A stretch of DNA of 64,000 bases from Burkholderiales bacterium (GTDB lineage: Bacteria > Pseudomonadota > Gammaproteobacteria > Burkholderiales > Casimicrobiaceae). This document shows, piece after piece, positions 44,949 to 53,807 of this stretch; position 1 is the stretch's first letter, and every line of letters starts with the position of its first letter. The position numbers and the translations under genes were made by a program. The notes under the pieces were generated by a model. The model had not been told where the DNA came from. It searched no databases and saw only the letters and a program-made list of their open reading frames with translations. Where the stretch lies: contig JADZDD010000035.1 in assembly GCA_020851235.1 (NCBI GenBank), positions 186,001 through 250,000 on the forward strand. Direction: 5' to 3'.

Positions 44949-45965
44949 ATGCATCTCGATGACCTCCGACAACGGCTGCGTGACCACGGCGCCAGGGCGT
45001 GCCACGAACGGCTCATCCTGCGGGCCTGGATGCACGCCCAGCCACTCGACAGCGGGCCCCGCCGGGCGGCGGATTTCCTGCCGCGGCGCGTGCGCGATGC
45101 ACTTGCCACCCTGACCGAAACCTTCGCGTCGATCGCGCGCGTCCGGTCCCGGCACGCCACGCGCGACGATGTCGTCCGGCTCGTCGTCGCGCTGGCCGAC
45201 GGCCAGGCCGTGGAGACCGTGCTGCTGCCGCGTGCGGGCGTGTGCGTGTCGACGCAGGTCGGCTGCGCCGTCGGCTGCCTTTTTTGCATGACCGGCCGCA
45301 GCGGGCTGCAACGCCACCTGGGCAGCGCGGAGATCGTCGCGCAGGTGGCGCTCGCCCGCACGCTGCGCCGCGTCGGCAAGGTGGTGTTCATGGGCATGGG
45401 CGAGCCCGCGCACAACATGGACGCGGTGCTCGACGCGATCGACCTCCTCGGCCGCGAGGGCGGCTTCGCCCACAAGCATCTCGTCTTCTCGACCGTGGGC
45501 GATCGGCGCGTCTTCGAGCGCCTGCCGCGCGAGCGCGTCAAGCCGGCACTCGCGCTATCGCTGCATTCGACGCGGCACGAGACGCGGCGCCGCCTGCTGC
45601 CACGGGCGCCGTCGATGCCGCCCGAAGAACTGGTCGAGGCCGCCGAGCGCTACGCCCGTGCCACGCACTACCCCATCCAGTACCAGTGGACGCTCCTGCG
45701 CGGCGTCAACGACGGCCCCGACGAGGTCGACGGCATCGTGCGCCTCCTCACCGGCAAGTACGCGGTGATGAACCTCATCGCCTTCAACGCCGTCCCTGGC
45801 ACGCCCTTCGTGCGCGTCGCCGACCCACACGCGACCGCCCTCGCCGCCGAACTCAACCGCCGCGGCATCCTCACGAAACTGCGACATTCCGCAGGCCAGG
45901 AGATCGAAGCCGGCTGCGGGCAGTTGCGGGCGCGAACCCTCGCCGTGCCGCAGGGCGTGCCCTGA
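44949..45965 (+). CDS. RlmN-family radical SAM methyltransferase
   Basis: A 338-residue radical SAM enzyme. Cluster cysteines are C106, C110 and C113 (CAVGCLFC). The two mechanistic cysteines of the RlmN/Cfr family are also present: Cys99 (GVCVSTQVG) and Cys323 (GCGQLRA). MGMGEPAHN and LSLHS are typical. It should methylate C2 of an adenine in rRNA (and perhaps tRNA). It may be a second RlmN-like copy, since betaproteobacterial rlmN usually sits with ndk, pilF and ispG genes, which are absent here. Confidence 0.85.
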   Translation: MHLDDLRQRLRDHGARACHERLILRAWMHAQPLDSGPRRAADFLPRRVRDALATLTETFASIARVRSRHATRDDVVRLVVALADGQAVETVLLPRAGVCVSTQVGCAVGCLFCMTGRSGLQRHLGSAEIVAQVALARTLRRVGKVVFMGMGEPAHNMDAVLDAIDLLGREGGFAHKHLVFSTVGDRRVFERLPRERVKPALALSLHSTRHETRRRLLPRAPSMPPEELVEAAERYARATHYPIQYQWTLLRGVNDGPDEVDGIVRLLTGKYAVMNLIAFNAVPGTPFVRVADPHATALAAELNRRGILTKLRHSAGQEIEAGCGQLRARTLAVPQGVP

Positions 45966-45970
45966 CCGCC

Positions 45971-47086
45971 TCACCGCCCCACCCAGGCGAACAGCGCGCT
46001 CGCCGCGACCACCTCGCCCGGGCTGTCCGCCGCGTAGCCTGCCACCGCCGCCATCTGCCGCTCGAACTGCGGCCCACGCAGCAACGCGCACAGCTCGCTC
46101 ACCGCCGGACTCGCGAGCGTCGCATGATGGCCGGCAAGGACGTATCGCTCGCGCACGACCGGAATGAAATCGAGCCCGAACTGCGCGGCGGCAGGCTCGA
46201 TGGCCATCCCCACGTCGGCCATGTCGCTCGCCACGAAGGCCGCAACCGCGGCGTGCGTGAACTCGCCCGTGTCGTAACCGGCGATCCGCGCGGGATCGAC
46301 GCGTTGGGCGGCAAGCAGCGTGTCGAGGAGGACGCGGGTGCCCGATCCGGGCTGGCGATTGACGAAGCGCACGCCGGGCCGCGCGAGATCGCGCAGCGTC
46401 CGGATGCGGCGTGGATTGCCCTTTGCCACGATCAGGCCCTGCATGCGCCACACCATGCGCACGATCTTCTGCTGGCGCGGCTTGAAAAACGGCGCGTACT
46501 GCGCCCAGAGCACGGCGCCCAGATCGCCCTCGGGCACGTGGAAGCCGGCGAGATCGCAGTCGCCACGGGCGAGTGATGCCACCGCATCGACGCTGCTCAT
46601 GTACTTCAGGTCCACCTCGACGCTGCCGTGATCGCGGACGAGGTCGGGGACCTTCTCGATCGCGTAGCCGTGGCTCGCGTGGATGCGCAGCACCGGAGTC
46701 GCGCGCTCGCGGGCGTGGCGAATGGCGGCGTTGAGTTCGTTGGCGACGTTCTCGAGCTGCGGAAAGAGCCCCGCCTCGGTCCGCTGCTCCGCCCAGAGGA
46801 GCTTTTCGCCGAGCGCCGACAGGCGCGCGCCGCGGCCGCGCGCGAGCAGGACGAGCTCGCTGCCGAAGATGGCGTTCCACCGGCCGAGGAGGTCCCACGC
46901 ATGGCGATACGACAGTCCCACCGCGCGCGCAGCGACGGTGAGCTTGCCGCTGTCGTGGATCGCGCGCAGCAGGCGAAAGAGCTGCGGCTCGAAATGGTCG
47001 CCGGTGTCCGACGCGAGCACCCACGCCGGCTTGATGACGATGCGATTCACCGCGGCGTTGGCTGCGCCACCGCGCTCCGGCGGCAT
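45971..47086 (-). CDS. ModE-like winged-helix regulator with periplasmic-binding-like sensor domain (formate dehydrogenase regulator)
   Basis: A 371-residue regulator. The N-terminal winged helix resembles ModE/LysR ([32 protein letters not shown]). It is followed by a PBP-type sensor ([38 protein letters not shown]). Such regulators accompany fds formate dehydrogenase operons and may sense molybdate, tungstate or a small anion. ATG 47086 was chosen; ATG 47116 in the same frame is possible. Divergent from fdsG, with repeated ATATGCAAC sites between. Confidence 0.8.
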   Translation of the reverse strand: MPPERGGAANAAVNRIVIKPAWVLASDTGDHFEPQLFRLLRAIHDSGKLTVAARAVGLSYRHAWDLLGRWNAIFGSELVLLARGRGARLSALGEKLLWAEQRTEAGLFPQLENVANELNAAIRHARERATPVLRIHASHGYAIEKVPDLVRDHGSVEVDLKYMSSVDAVASLARGDCDLAGFHVPEGDLGAVLWAQYAPFFKPRQQKIVRMVWRMQGLIVAKGNPRRIRTLRDLARPGVRFVNRQPGSGTRVLLDTLLAAQRVDPARIAGYDTGEFTHAAVAAFVASDMADVGMAIEPAAAQFGLDFIPVVRERYVLAGHHATLASPAVSELCALLRGPQFERQMAAVAGYAADSPGEVVAASALFAWVGR

Positions 47087-47190
47087 CTCGGCCCGGCGCC
47101 GACGCGGCGCTATCATGGGTCTTCGCGGTCTCGTGCGACCGCGCGCGCGCGGTGCGGGCGCATCGAGGAGGGTCCCGCAACGAGGAAGAT

Positions 47191-47293
47191 CGTATATGCA
47201 ACGCGCTTCATATTTGCTTTCCGCAGCGTCGATGCTACCTTGCGTGGACCGCCGGCGCGCATCGCACGCCAAATATGCAACATTGCGCATATT
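47191..47293. promoter_or_regulatory. fds control region with repeated ATATGCAAC sites
   Basis: ATATGCAAC occurs at 47194-47202 and 47273-47281. A perfect inverted repeat AATATGC-8 nt-GCATATT spans 47272-47293, and the partly related CATATTTGC lies at 47209-47217. These are the only AT-rich words between the regulator and fdsG, and their symmetry suits a dimeric ModE/LysR-like activator. Confidence 0.6.
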
Positions 47294-47320
47294 AAGCGCA
47301 AGCACCCTTCGGAGGTCACC

Positions 47321-47794
47321 GTGGACGAGGCCGCTGCCGCCACCATCGATTCCGCCATTGCCGCAAGCAAGCACCGCCCCGGCCCGCTCCTGCCGATCCT
47401 GCACTCGATTCAGGATGCCCTGGGCTACATCCCGGCCGAGGCCGTCCCGGTCATCGGCCAGGCGCTCAACCTGACGCGCGCGCAGGTCCACGGCGTCGTC
47501 TCGTTCTATCCGCACTTCCGGCGCAGCCCGCCGGGTCGGCACGTCGTGCAGATCTGCCAGGCCGAATCGTGCCAGGCGATGGGCTCGACCGCGCTCACCG
47601 CGCACGCGCGCAAGGCGCTCGGCGTCGACCTGCACGGCACCACCGCCGACGGCGCCATCACGCTCGAGCCCGTCTACTGCCTCGGCAACTGCGCATGCTC
47701 GCCTGCCGTCATGGTCGACGGCAACGACCTGCGTGGCCACGTCGACAACGCCGCATTCGACGCCATCGTCGACGCATGCAGGAGCACACGATGA
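47321..47794 (+). CDS. fdsG: NAD-dependent formate dehydrogenase gamma subunit
   Basis: A 157-residue NuoE-like 2Fe-2S protein. The four cluster cysteines are in CQAESCQAM (second Cys plus spacing) and CLGNCACSP. It passes electrons inside the soluble FdsABG complex. GTG 47321 follows a perfect GGAGG at 47311-47315. First gene of fdsGBA-fdhD-fdsD. Confidence 0.9.
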   Translation: MDEAAAATIDSAIAASKHRPGPLLPILHSIQDALGYIPAEAVPVIGQALNLTRAQVHGVVSFYPHFRRSPPGRHVVQICQAESCQAMGSTALTAHARKALGVDLHGTTADGAITLEPVYCLGNCACSPAVMVDGNDLRGHVDNAAFDAIVDACRSTR

Positions 47795-47840
47795 GCCCGA
47801 AGCCGCTTGACCCAAGCCGCGTAGCGCAAAGGACGATGCG

Positions 47841-49394
47841 ATGACCACGACGATCTACATCCCCCGCGACGCCAGCGCGATCTCGCGCGGCGCCGACCAG
47901 GTCGCGCACGCGATCGCCGACGAGGCCGCGCGGCGGAATGCCGACGTGAAGATCGTGCGCAACGGCTCGTACGGCATGTTCTGGCTCGAGCCGCTCGTCG
48001 AGGTCGTCTGCGCCGCCGGCCGCATCGCCTACGGCCCGGTGACGCCGAAGGACGTGAAGGGCCTCTTCGACGCCGGCTTCCTGACCGGCGCGACGCATCG
48101 CCTGCACCAGGGGATCGCGGCGAGGATCCCGTATCTCGAAAAGCAGGAGCGCCTGACGTTCGAGCGCGTGGGCGTCATCGATCCGCTGTCGATCGACGAC
48201 TATCGCGCGCACGGCGGCGGTCGCGGTCTTGCCCGCGCCCTCGAGATCGGCCCGGCGGCGACGACCGAAGAGGTCGTGAAATCGGGGCTGCGCGGTCGCG
48301 GCGGCGCCGCCTTTCCCACCGGAATCAAGTGGCGCACGGCAGCGGCGACGGTCGCGCCGCAGAAATTCATCGTCTGCAACGCCGACGAGGGGGATTCGGG
48401 CACCTTCTCCGATCGCATGCTGATGGAGGGCGATCCGCTGACGCTCATCGAAGGCATGGCGATCGCGGGTGTCGCGGTGGGTGCGACGCAAGGCTACATC
48501 TACGTTCGATCCGAGTATCCGCACGCCGAGGCCACGCTCAACGCCGCGATCGAAGTCGCGCGTGCCGCGGGCTACGTCGGGACGCACCTCCTCGGCACCA
48601 ACGCGGTCTTCGAGCTCGAGGTGCGCCGCGGCGCCGGTGCCTACATCTGCGGCGAGGAGACCTCGCTGCTCGAAAGCCTCGAGGGCAAGCGCGGCGTGGT
48701 GCGGGCCAAGCCACCGCTGCCGGCGATCGCCGGCCTCTTCGGCAAGCCGACGATCATCAACAACGTGATCTCGCTCGCGAGCGTGCCGATCATCCTCGAT
48801 CGCGGCGCGCAGTACTACAGCGACTACGGCATGGGCCAGTCGAAGGGCACGCTCGCCTTCCAGCTCGCCGGAAACGTGAAGCACCCCGGACTCGTCGAGA
48901 AGGCGTTCGGCCTCACGCTGCGCGAGATCCTCTACGACTTCGGCGGCGGCAGCGCGAGCGGGCGGCCGATCCGCGCGGTGCAGGTGGGCGGACCGCTCGG
49001 CGCCTACATCCCGGCGTCGCAGTTCGACCTGCCGCTCGACTACGAGGCCTTCATCGCCAAGGGCGCGATGGTCGGCCACGGTGGCATCGTCGTCTTCGAC
49101 GACACCGTCGACATGGCGCAGATGGCGCGCTACGCGCTCGAGTTCTGCGCGGTCGAGTCGTGCGGCAAGTGCACGCCGTGCCGTATCGGCTCGGTGCGCG
49201 GGGTCGAGATCATGGACGGCATCCTCGCCGGCAAGAGCGATCGCGACGAGCGCGTGACGCTCCTGCGCAGCCTGTGCGACACCATGCTCAACGGTTCGCT
49301 GTGCGCGCTGGGCGGCATGACGCCGTACCCGGTGCTCTCCGCCCTCGAGCACTTCCCGCAGGATTTCGAGAAGCCGCAAACGCAGGCGGCGTGA
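47841..49394 (+). CDS. fdsB: NAD-dependent formate dehydrogenase beta subunit (NuoF-like diaphorase)
   Basis: A 517-residue protein. An N-terminal thioredoxin-like 2Fe-2S-type domain (about 1-120) has lost the cluster cysteines. The NuoF core binds NAD (GLRGRGGAAFPTGIKW) and FMN (CNADEGDSGTFSDR; GAYICGEETSLLES). The 4Fe-4S motif ESCGKCTPCRIG with a distal Cys completes it. It transfers electrons to NAD+. ATG 47841 has AAGGA upstream. Confidence 0.9.
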   Translation: MTTTIYIPRDASAISRGADQVAHAIADEAARRNADVKIVRNGSYGMFWLEPLVEVVCAAGRIAYGPVTPKDVKGLFDAGFLTGATHRLHQGIAARIPYLEKQERLTFERVGVIDPLSIDDYRAHGGGRGLARALEIGPAATTEEVVKSGLRGRGGAAFPTGIKWRTAAATVAPQKFIVCNADEGDSGTFSDRMLMEGDPLTLIEGMAIAGVAVGATQGYIYVRSEYPHAEATLNAAIEVARAAGYVGTHLLGTNAVFELEVRRGAGAYICGEETSLLESLEGKRGVVRAKPPLPAIAGLFGKPTIINNVISLASVPIILDRGAQYYSDYGMGQSKGTLAFQLAGNVKHPGLVEKAFGLTLREILYDFGGGSASGRPIRAVQVGGPLGAYIPASQFDLPLDYEAFIAKGAMVGHGGIVVFDDTVDMAQMARYALEFCAVESCGKCTPCRIGSVRGVEIMDGILAGKSDRDERVTLLRSLCDTMLNGSLCALGGMTPYPVLSALEHFPQDFEKPQTQAA

Positions 49395-49437
49395 CCCGGA
49401 TCACGCCGCGCCGCCTCATCCGCAAAGGAGCAGCACG

Positions 49438-52287
49438 ATGAACCCCAACAAGGAAGCCGACTTCGGTACGCCGCAGCGCCACTCGACGCGGCTCGTCACG
49501 CTGTCGATCGACGGCCACTCCGTCACCGTTCCGGCGGGAACGTCGGTGATGCACGCGGCGCTCGCCTCCGGCATCGACATTCCCAAGCTGTGCGCAACCG
49601 ACACGCTCGAGGCCTTCGGCTCCTGCCGCGTGTGCCTGGTCGAGATCGAGAACCGCAAGGGCTACCCGGCCTCGTGCACCACGCCGGCCGAAGAGGGCAT
49701 GAAGGTCCACACGCAGACCGCGAAGCTCGGCGACCTGCGCCGCGGCGTCATGGAACTGTACATGTCCGACCATCCGGCCGACTGCCGCGACCATGCCGGC
49801 AGCGGCACCTGCGAGATGCACGGCGTCGCGCACGACGTCGGACTCACCGAGGTGCGCTACGAGTCGGGTCGCACGCATCTTGCGGCCAAGGTCGACGCGT
49901 CGAACCCGTACTTCCAGTTCGATCCGGCGAAGTGCATCGTCTGCTCGCGCTGCGTGCGCGCGTGCGACGACATCCAGGGCACCTTCGCGCTGACGGTCGA
50001 AGGGCGTGCCTTCGATTCACGCATCGTCGTGAGCGCCGACGAGCCCTTCCTCGACTCCGAGTGCGTGTCCTGCGGCGCGTGCGTGCAGGCGTGCCCGACC
50101 GACGCGCTGGTGGAAAAGTCCGTGGTGGAGATGGGCGCCCCCGACCGCGTGATCAGCACCACCTGCGCGTACTGCGGCGTGGGCTGTGGCTTCCGCGCCG
50201 AGATGAAGGGCGACGAACTCGTGCGCATGGTCCCCGAGAAGGCCGCCAAGGCCAACCACGGCCATTCCTGCGTCAAGGGCCGCTTCGCCTGGACCTACGC
50301 GACGCACCAGGATCGCATGACGAAACCGATGATCCGCGAGCGCATCACCGATCCATGGCGCGTGGTGTCGTGGGACGAGGCGCTCCAACGGGCGGCGACC
50401 GAGTTTCGCCGCATCCAGGACAAGTACGGACGCGGTGCGATCGGCGGCATCACCTCGTCGCGCTGCAGCAACGAGGAGACCTACCTCGTGCAGAAGATGG
50501 TCCGTGCGGCGTTCGGCAACAACAACGTCGACACCTGTGCCCGCGTGTGCCATTCGCCGACGGGATACGGCCTCAAGACGACCATCGGCGAGTCCGCCGG
50601 CACGCAGGACTTCGATTCGATCGACCGGGCCGACGTCATCATCGTAATGGGCGCCAACCCGACCGACGCGCACCCGGTGTTCGGCTCGCGCCTGAAGCAG
50701 CGCGTCCGCGAGGGGATGAAGGTCATCGTCATCGATCCGCGCGCGATCGATCTCGTGCGCGTGCCCAACGTCGAGGCCGCCTACCATCTGGCAACGAAGC
50801 CCGGCACCAACGTCGCGATCCTCAACGCGCTCGCGCACGTCGTCGTGACCGAAGGTCTCGCCAAGGAAGCCTACGTGCGCGAGCGCTGCGAATGGCCGGC
50901 GTACGAGGCGTGGCGGACGTTCATCAGCGATCCCGCGCAAAGCCCCGAGGCGATGGAGGCGGTCACGGGGGTGCCGGCGGCGCAGGTCCGTGGCGCGGCG
51001 CGGCTGTACGCGCAGGCCGGCAACGCGGCCATCTATTACGGCCTCGGTGTGACCGAGCACAGCCAGGGCTCGACCGCGGTCATGGGCATCGCCAATCTCG
51101 CCATGGTCACGGGCAACGTCGGCCGCATCGGCGTGGGCATCAATCCGCTACGCGGCCAGAACAACGTGCAGGGTTCGTGCGACATGGGCTCGTTCCCGCA
51201 CGAGCTTCCGGGCTACCGGCACATCGGCGACGATGTCGTGCGCAAGCAGTTCGAGGACGACTGGAAGGTCACGCTCGATCCCGAGCCGGGCCTGCGCATC
51301 CCCAACATGTTCGATGCGGCGCACGACGGCAGTTTCCGCGCGCTGTATTGCCAGGGCGAGGACATCGCGCAGTCCGATCCGAACACGGCGCACGTGACCG
51401 CGGCCCTGCGGGCGATGGAGTGCGTCGTCGTGCAGGACATCTTCCTGAACGAGACCGCCAAGTACGCGCACGTGTTCCTGCCGGGAACGTCGTTCCTCGA
51501 GAAGGACGGCACGTTCACGAACTCGGAGCGGCGCGTTTCGCGCATCCGCAAGGTGATGGAGCCGCTGTGCGGCATGGCGGACTGGGAGGTCACCTGCGCG
51601 CTGTCCAAGGCGCTGGGCTACCCGATGGACTACGCGCATCCGTCCGAGATCATGGACGAGATCGCGCGCCTGACGCCGACGTTCACCGGCGTGAGTTACA
51701 AGCTCATCGACGAACTGGGCAGCATCCAGTGGCCGTGCAACGAAGCGGCGCCCGAGGGCACGCCGACGATGCACATCGGCGAGTTCGTGCGCGGCAAGGG
51801 GCAGTTCATCGTCACCGAGTACGTCCCCACCGACGAGAAGGTGACGCGCCGCTATCCGCTGCTCATGACCACGGGGCGGATCCTGTCGCAGTACAACGTC
51901 GGCGCGCAGACACGCCGCACCGCCAACGTCGCGTGGTACGCCGAGGACCTCCTGGAGATCCATCCGCACGACGCCGAGGATCGCGGCATCCGCGACGGCG
52001 ACGCGGTCGGGGTCGCGAGCCGTGCCGGCGAGACGGTGCTGCGTGCCCGGGTCACCGAGCGGGTGCAGCCTGGCGTCGTCTACACGACGTTCCACTTCCC
52101 CGAAGCGGGATCGAACGTGCTCACCACGGAGAACTCGGACTGGGCGACGAACTGTCCCGAGTACAAGGTGACGGCGGTGCAGGTCTCACGTGCGGCGCAG
52201 CCTTCCGACTGGCAGAAGCAGTTCCAGCGCTTCTCCGACGAGCAGGTCGGGTTGGCCGAGCAGGCCACCGAGGCGCTCGCGCGGTAG
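49438..52287 (+). CDS. fdsA: NAD-dependent formate dehydrogenase alpha (catalytic) subunit
   Basis: A 949-residue molybdenum/tungsten bis-MGD enzyme. The N-terminal 2Fe-2S domain (CATDTLEAFGSCRVC) is followed by a His-Cys cluster region, two 4Fe-4S ferredoxin motifs (CIVCSRCVRAC; CVSCGACVQAC) and the proximal cluster motif CAYCGVGC. The Mo ligand is Cys371 followed by His372 (RVCHSP), so it is a Cys, not selenocysteine, enzyme. A C-terminal molybdopterin-binding domain ends the protein. It oxidises formate to CO2 in the cytosol; the reverse reaction is known for the family. Confidence 0.95.
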   Translation: MNPNKEADFGTPQRHSTRLVTLSIDGHSVTVPAGTSVMHAALASGIDIPKLCATDTLEAFGSCRVCLVEIENRKGYPASCTTPAEEGMKVHTQTAKLGDLRRGVMELYMSDHPADCRDHAGSGTCEMHGVAHDVGLTEVRYESGRTHLAAKVDASNPYFQFDPAKCIVCSRCVRACDDIQGTFALTVEGRAFDSRIVVSADEPFLDSECVSCGACVQACPTDALVEKSVVEMGAPDRVISTTCAYCGVGCGFRAEMKGDELVRMVPEKAAKANHGHSCVKGRFAWTYATHQDRMTKPMIRERITDPWRVVSWDEALQRAATEFRRIQDKYGRGAIGGITSSRCSNEETYLVQKMVRAAFGNNNVDTCARVCHSPTGYGLKTTIGESAGTQDFDSIDRADVIIVMGANPTDAHPVFGSRLKQRVREGMKVIVIDPRAIDLVRVPNVEAAYHLATKPGTNVAILNALAHVVVTEGLAKEAYVRERCEWPAYEAWRTFISDPAQSPEAMEAVTGVPAAQVRGAARLYAQAGNAAIYYGLGVTEHSQGSTAVMGIANLAMVTGNVGRIGVGINPLRGQNNVQGSCDMGSFPHELPGYRHIGDDVVRKQFEDDWKVTLDPEPGLRIPNMFDAAHDGSFRALYCQGEDIAQSDPNTAHVTAALRAMECVVVQDIFLNETAKYAHVFLPGTSFLEKDGTFTNSERRVSRIRKVMEPLCGMADWEVTCALSKALGYPMDYAHPSEIMDEIARLTPTFTGVSYKLIDELGSIQWPCNEAAPEGTPTMHIGEFVRGKGQFIVTEYVPTDEKVTRRYPLLMTTGRILSQYNVGAQTRRTANVAWYAEDLLEIHPHDAEDRGIRDGDAVGVASRAGETVLRARVTERVQPGVVYTTFHFPEAGSNVLTTENSDWATNCPEYKVTAVQVSRAAQPSDWQKQFQRFSDEQVGLAEQATEALAR

Positions 52288-52313
52288 GCGGCGGGGCGAG
52301 CGCGAGGCCGGCG

Positions 52314-53141
52314 ATGAGCGACGACGCGAGCACCGCCGCGCGCGAGCGCGACGTCGTGCGCTACGCGCAGGGCGAGCGCACGCCTGCGCGCGAGCCGGTG
52401 GCCGACGAGGTGCCCGTCGCGTTCGCGTACAACGGGATCGCGCACGCGGTGATGCTCGCCAGTCCCGCCGACCTCGAGGACTTCGCGGTCGGCTTCTCGC
52501 TGTCCGAAGGCATCGTCGACGCGGCGAACGCGATTCGCGACATCGAGGTCGGCACGTGCGGCGACGGCATCACCGTCGACGTGACGATCGGCAGCGGCGC
52601 GTTCGCGCGCCTGAAGGAGCGCCGGCGCACGCTCGCCGGGCGCACCGGCTGCGGCCTGTGCGGGCGCGAGAGCCTCGAACAGGCGCTGCCGCCGGTGCCC
52701 CGCGTGGCGTCGACGTTTGCGATCGACACCGACACGCTGCACCTGCTCGCGCGCGCGCTCGCGGCAAGCCAGCCGCTGCACTCGCGCACCGGCGCCACGC
52801 ACGCCGCGGGCTGGGGTCATGCCGACGGCACGCTGGCACTCGTGCGCGAGGATGTCGGCCGCCACAACGCCCTCGACAAGCTCATCGGCGCGCTCGCCCG
52901 GCGCCGAATCGCGACGAGCGAGGGTGTTGCGCTGCTCACGAGCCGGGCGAGCAGCGAGATGGTGCATAAGTGTGCCCAAGCCGGCATCCCGATGCTCGCG
53001 GCGGTTTCCGCGCCGACGGGCTTGGCGATCCGGATCGCGGACGAAGCGGGAGTCACGCTCGCGGCCTGGCTGCGTACCGACCGCTTCTCCGTCTATACCC
53101 ACGATGAGCGCCTGCGCGCGACCGTACTGGAGAACACGTGA
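52314..53141 (+). CDS. fdhD: FdhD sulfurtransferase for formate dehydrogenase
   Basis: A 275-residue protein (called FdsC in fds operons). The sulfur-relay CxxC is Cys113/Cys116 (TGCGLCGRE). DFAVGFSLSEGI and VGRHNALDKLIG are family motifs. It transfers sulfur from a cysteine desulfurase to the molybdopterin cofactor of FdsA and is needed for its activity. ATG 52314 is 26 nt after fdsA; the stop overlaps fdsD. Confidence 0.9.
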   Translation: MSDDASTAARERDVVRYAQGERTPAREPVADEVPVAFAYNGIAHAVMLASPADLEDFAVGFSLSEGIVDAANAIRDIEVGTCGDGITVDVTIGSGAFARLKERRRTLAGRTGCGLCGRESLEQALPPVPRVASTFAIDTDTLHLLARALAASQPLHSRTGATHAAGWGHADGTLALVREDVGRHNALDKLIGALARRRIATSEGVALLTSRASSEMVHKCAQAGIPMLAAVSAPTGLAIRIADEAGVTLAAWLRTDRFSVYTHDERLRATVLENT

Positions 53142-53371
53142 ACGACAAGCACCATCGCCTCGTCAGCATGGCCAACCAGATCAGCCAGTTCTTCGAATCG
53201 CGGCCCACGGAGGAGGAGCGCGTGGGCGGCGTGGCCGATCACATCATCCGCTTCTGGGACCCCCGGATGCGCAAGGCGATCCTCGAGCATCTCGCCGCCG
53301 GCGGCGACGGCCTGCGCGACAATGCGCGACGCGCGATCGAGCGGCTCGCCGCGGCGCAACAGCCGGCGTAA
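53138..53371 (+). CDS. fdsD: Formate dehydrogenase delta subunit
   Basis: A 77-residue protein. It has LVSMANQISQFFESRP and VGGVADHIIRFWDPRMRKAI, the FdsD family signature. It is a small accessory needed for complex maturation. GTG 53138 overlaps the fdhD stop. Confidence 0.9.
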   Translation: MNDKHHRLVSMANQISQFFESRPTEEERVGGVADHIIRFWDPRMRKAILEHLAAGGDGLRDNARRAIERLAAAQQPA

Positions 53372-53383
53372 TCCAGCGACGGG

Positions 53384-53405
53384 GGCGCCGCTCTACCGCG
53401 GCGCC
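53384..53405. terminator. Hairpin between convergent fdsD and diol dehydratase small subunit
   Basis: A perfect 8-bp GC stem with a 6-nt loop. The loop contains the stop codon of the minus-strand gene. No T-run on either side; possible bidirectional terminator. Confidence 0.45.
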
Positions 53406-53764
53406 TTGACGATACCGCGCGCCTGATACGCGTCGGCCGCCTCGCGGACGAAAGCGGCCAGCCGCGGCAACTGTTCGTCGGCGAGCGTCTTGGCGAGCGC
53501 CATGAGCTCGCCGTGCGTCGCCCGTCCCGGGCGCAGCCGATCGTAGATCGCGAAGACGCGGTCGTTGGCAACCGCGGTGAGCTCCGCCGCACGGCGCAAG
53601 TTCTCGGCGAGCTGACGCAGGCCTGCGGCATCGGCCGCCGCCGCCTGCGCCTCGAGCTGCTCGCGGCTGATGCGCAGGTCGCCGCGGTCGAGCGTGCCGC
53701 TGCGCAATGCATCGAGCGTGAGCTCGGACAATGCCCGCCCGCTCGCGGTCCGAATCGCATCGCT
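53393..53764 (-). CDS. Diol/glycerol dehydratase small subunit (PduE/GldC-type, short N-terminus)
   Basis: A 123-residue protein matching the conserved part of PduE: LRISREQLEAQAAAA, NLRRAAELTAV and DRVFAIYDRLRPGRAT. It lacks the roughly 50-residue N-terminal extension of Klebsiella or Salmonella PduE. That region includes the microcompartment-targeting segment in encapsulated enzymes, so this enzyme is probably free in the cytosol. 43 nt downstream of the fused large/medium subunit. Confidence 0.9.
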   Translation of the reverse strand, partial: SDAIRTASGRALSELTLDALRSGTLDRGDLRISREQLEAQAAAADAAGLRQLAENLRRAAELTAVANDRVFAIYDRLRPGRATHGELMALAKTLADEQLPRLAAFVREAADAYQARGIVKAPR

Positions 53765-53807
53765 CATCGCTTCTCCTCGCACCTGTCCCGCATCGCCGGA
53801 CTCCCCC

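Noticed and set aside
49590-52310. Very long plus-strand frame overlapping fdsA out of frame and running into fdhD
   Set aside because: The part over fdsA is Arg-rich shadow sequence. Only the section from ATG 52314 (FdhD) has family motifs.
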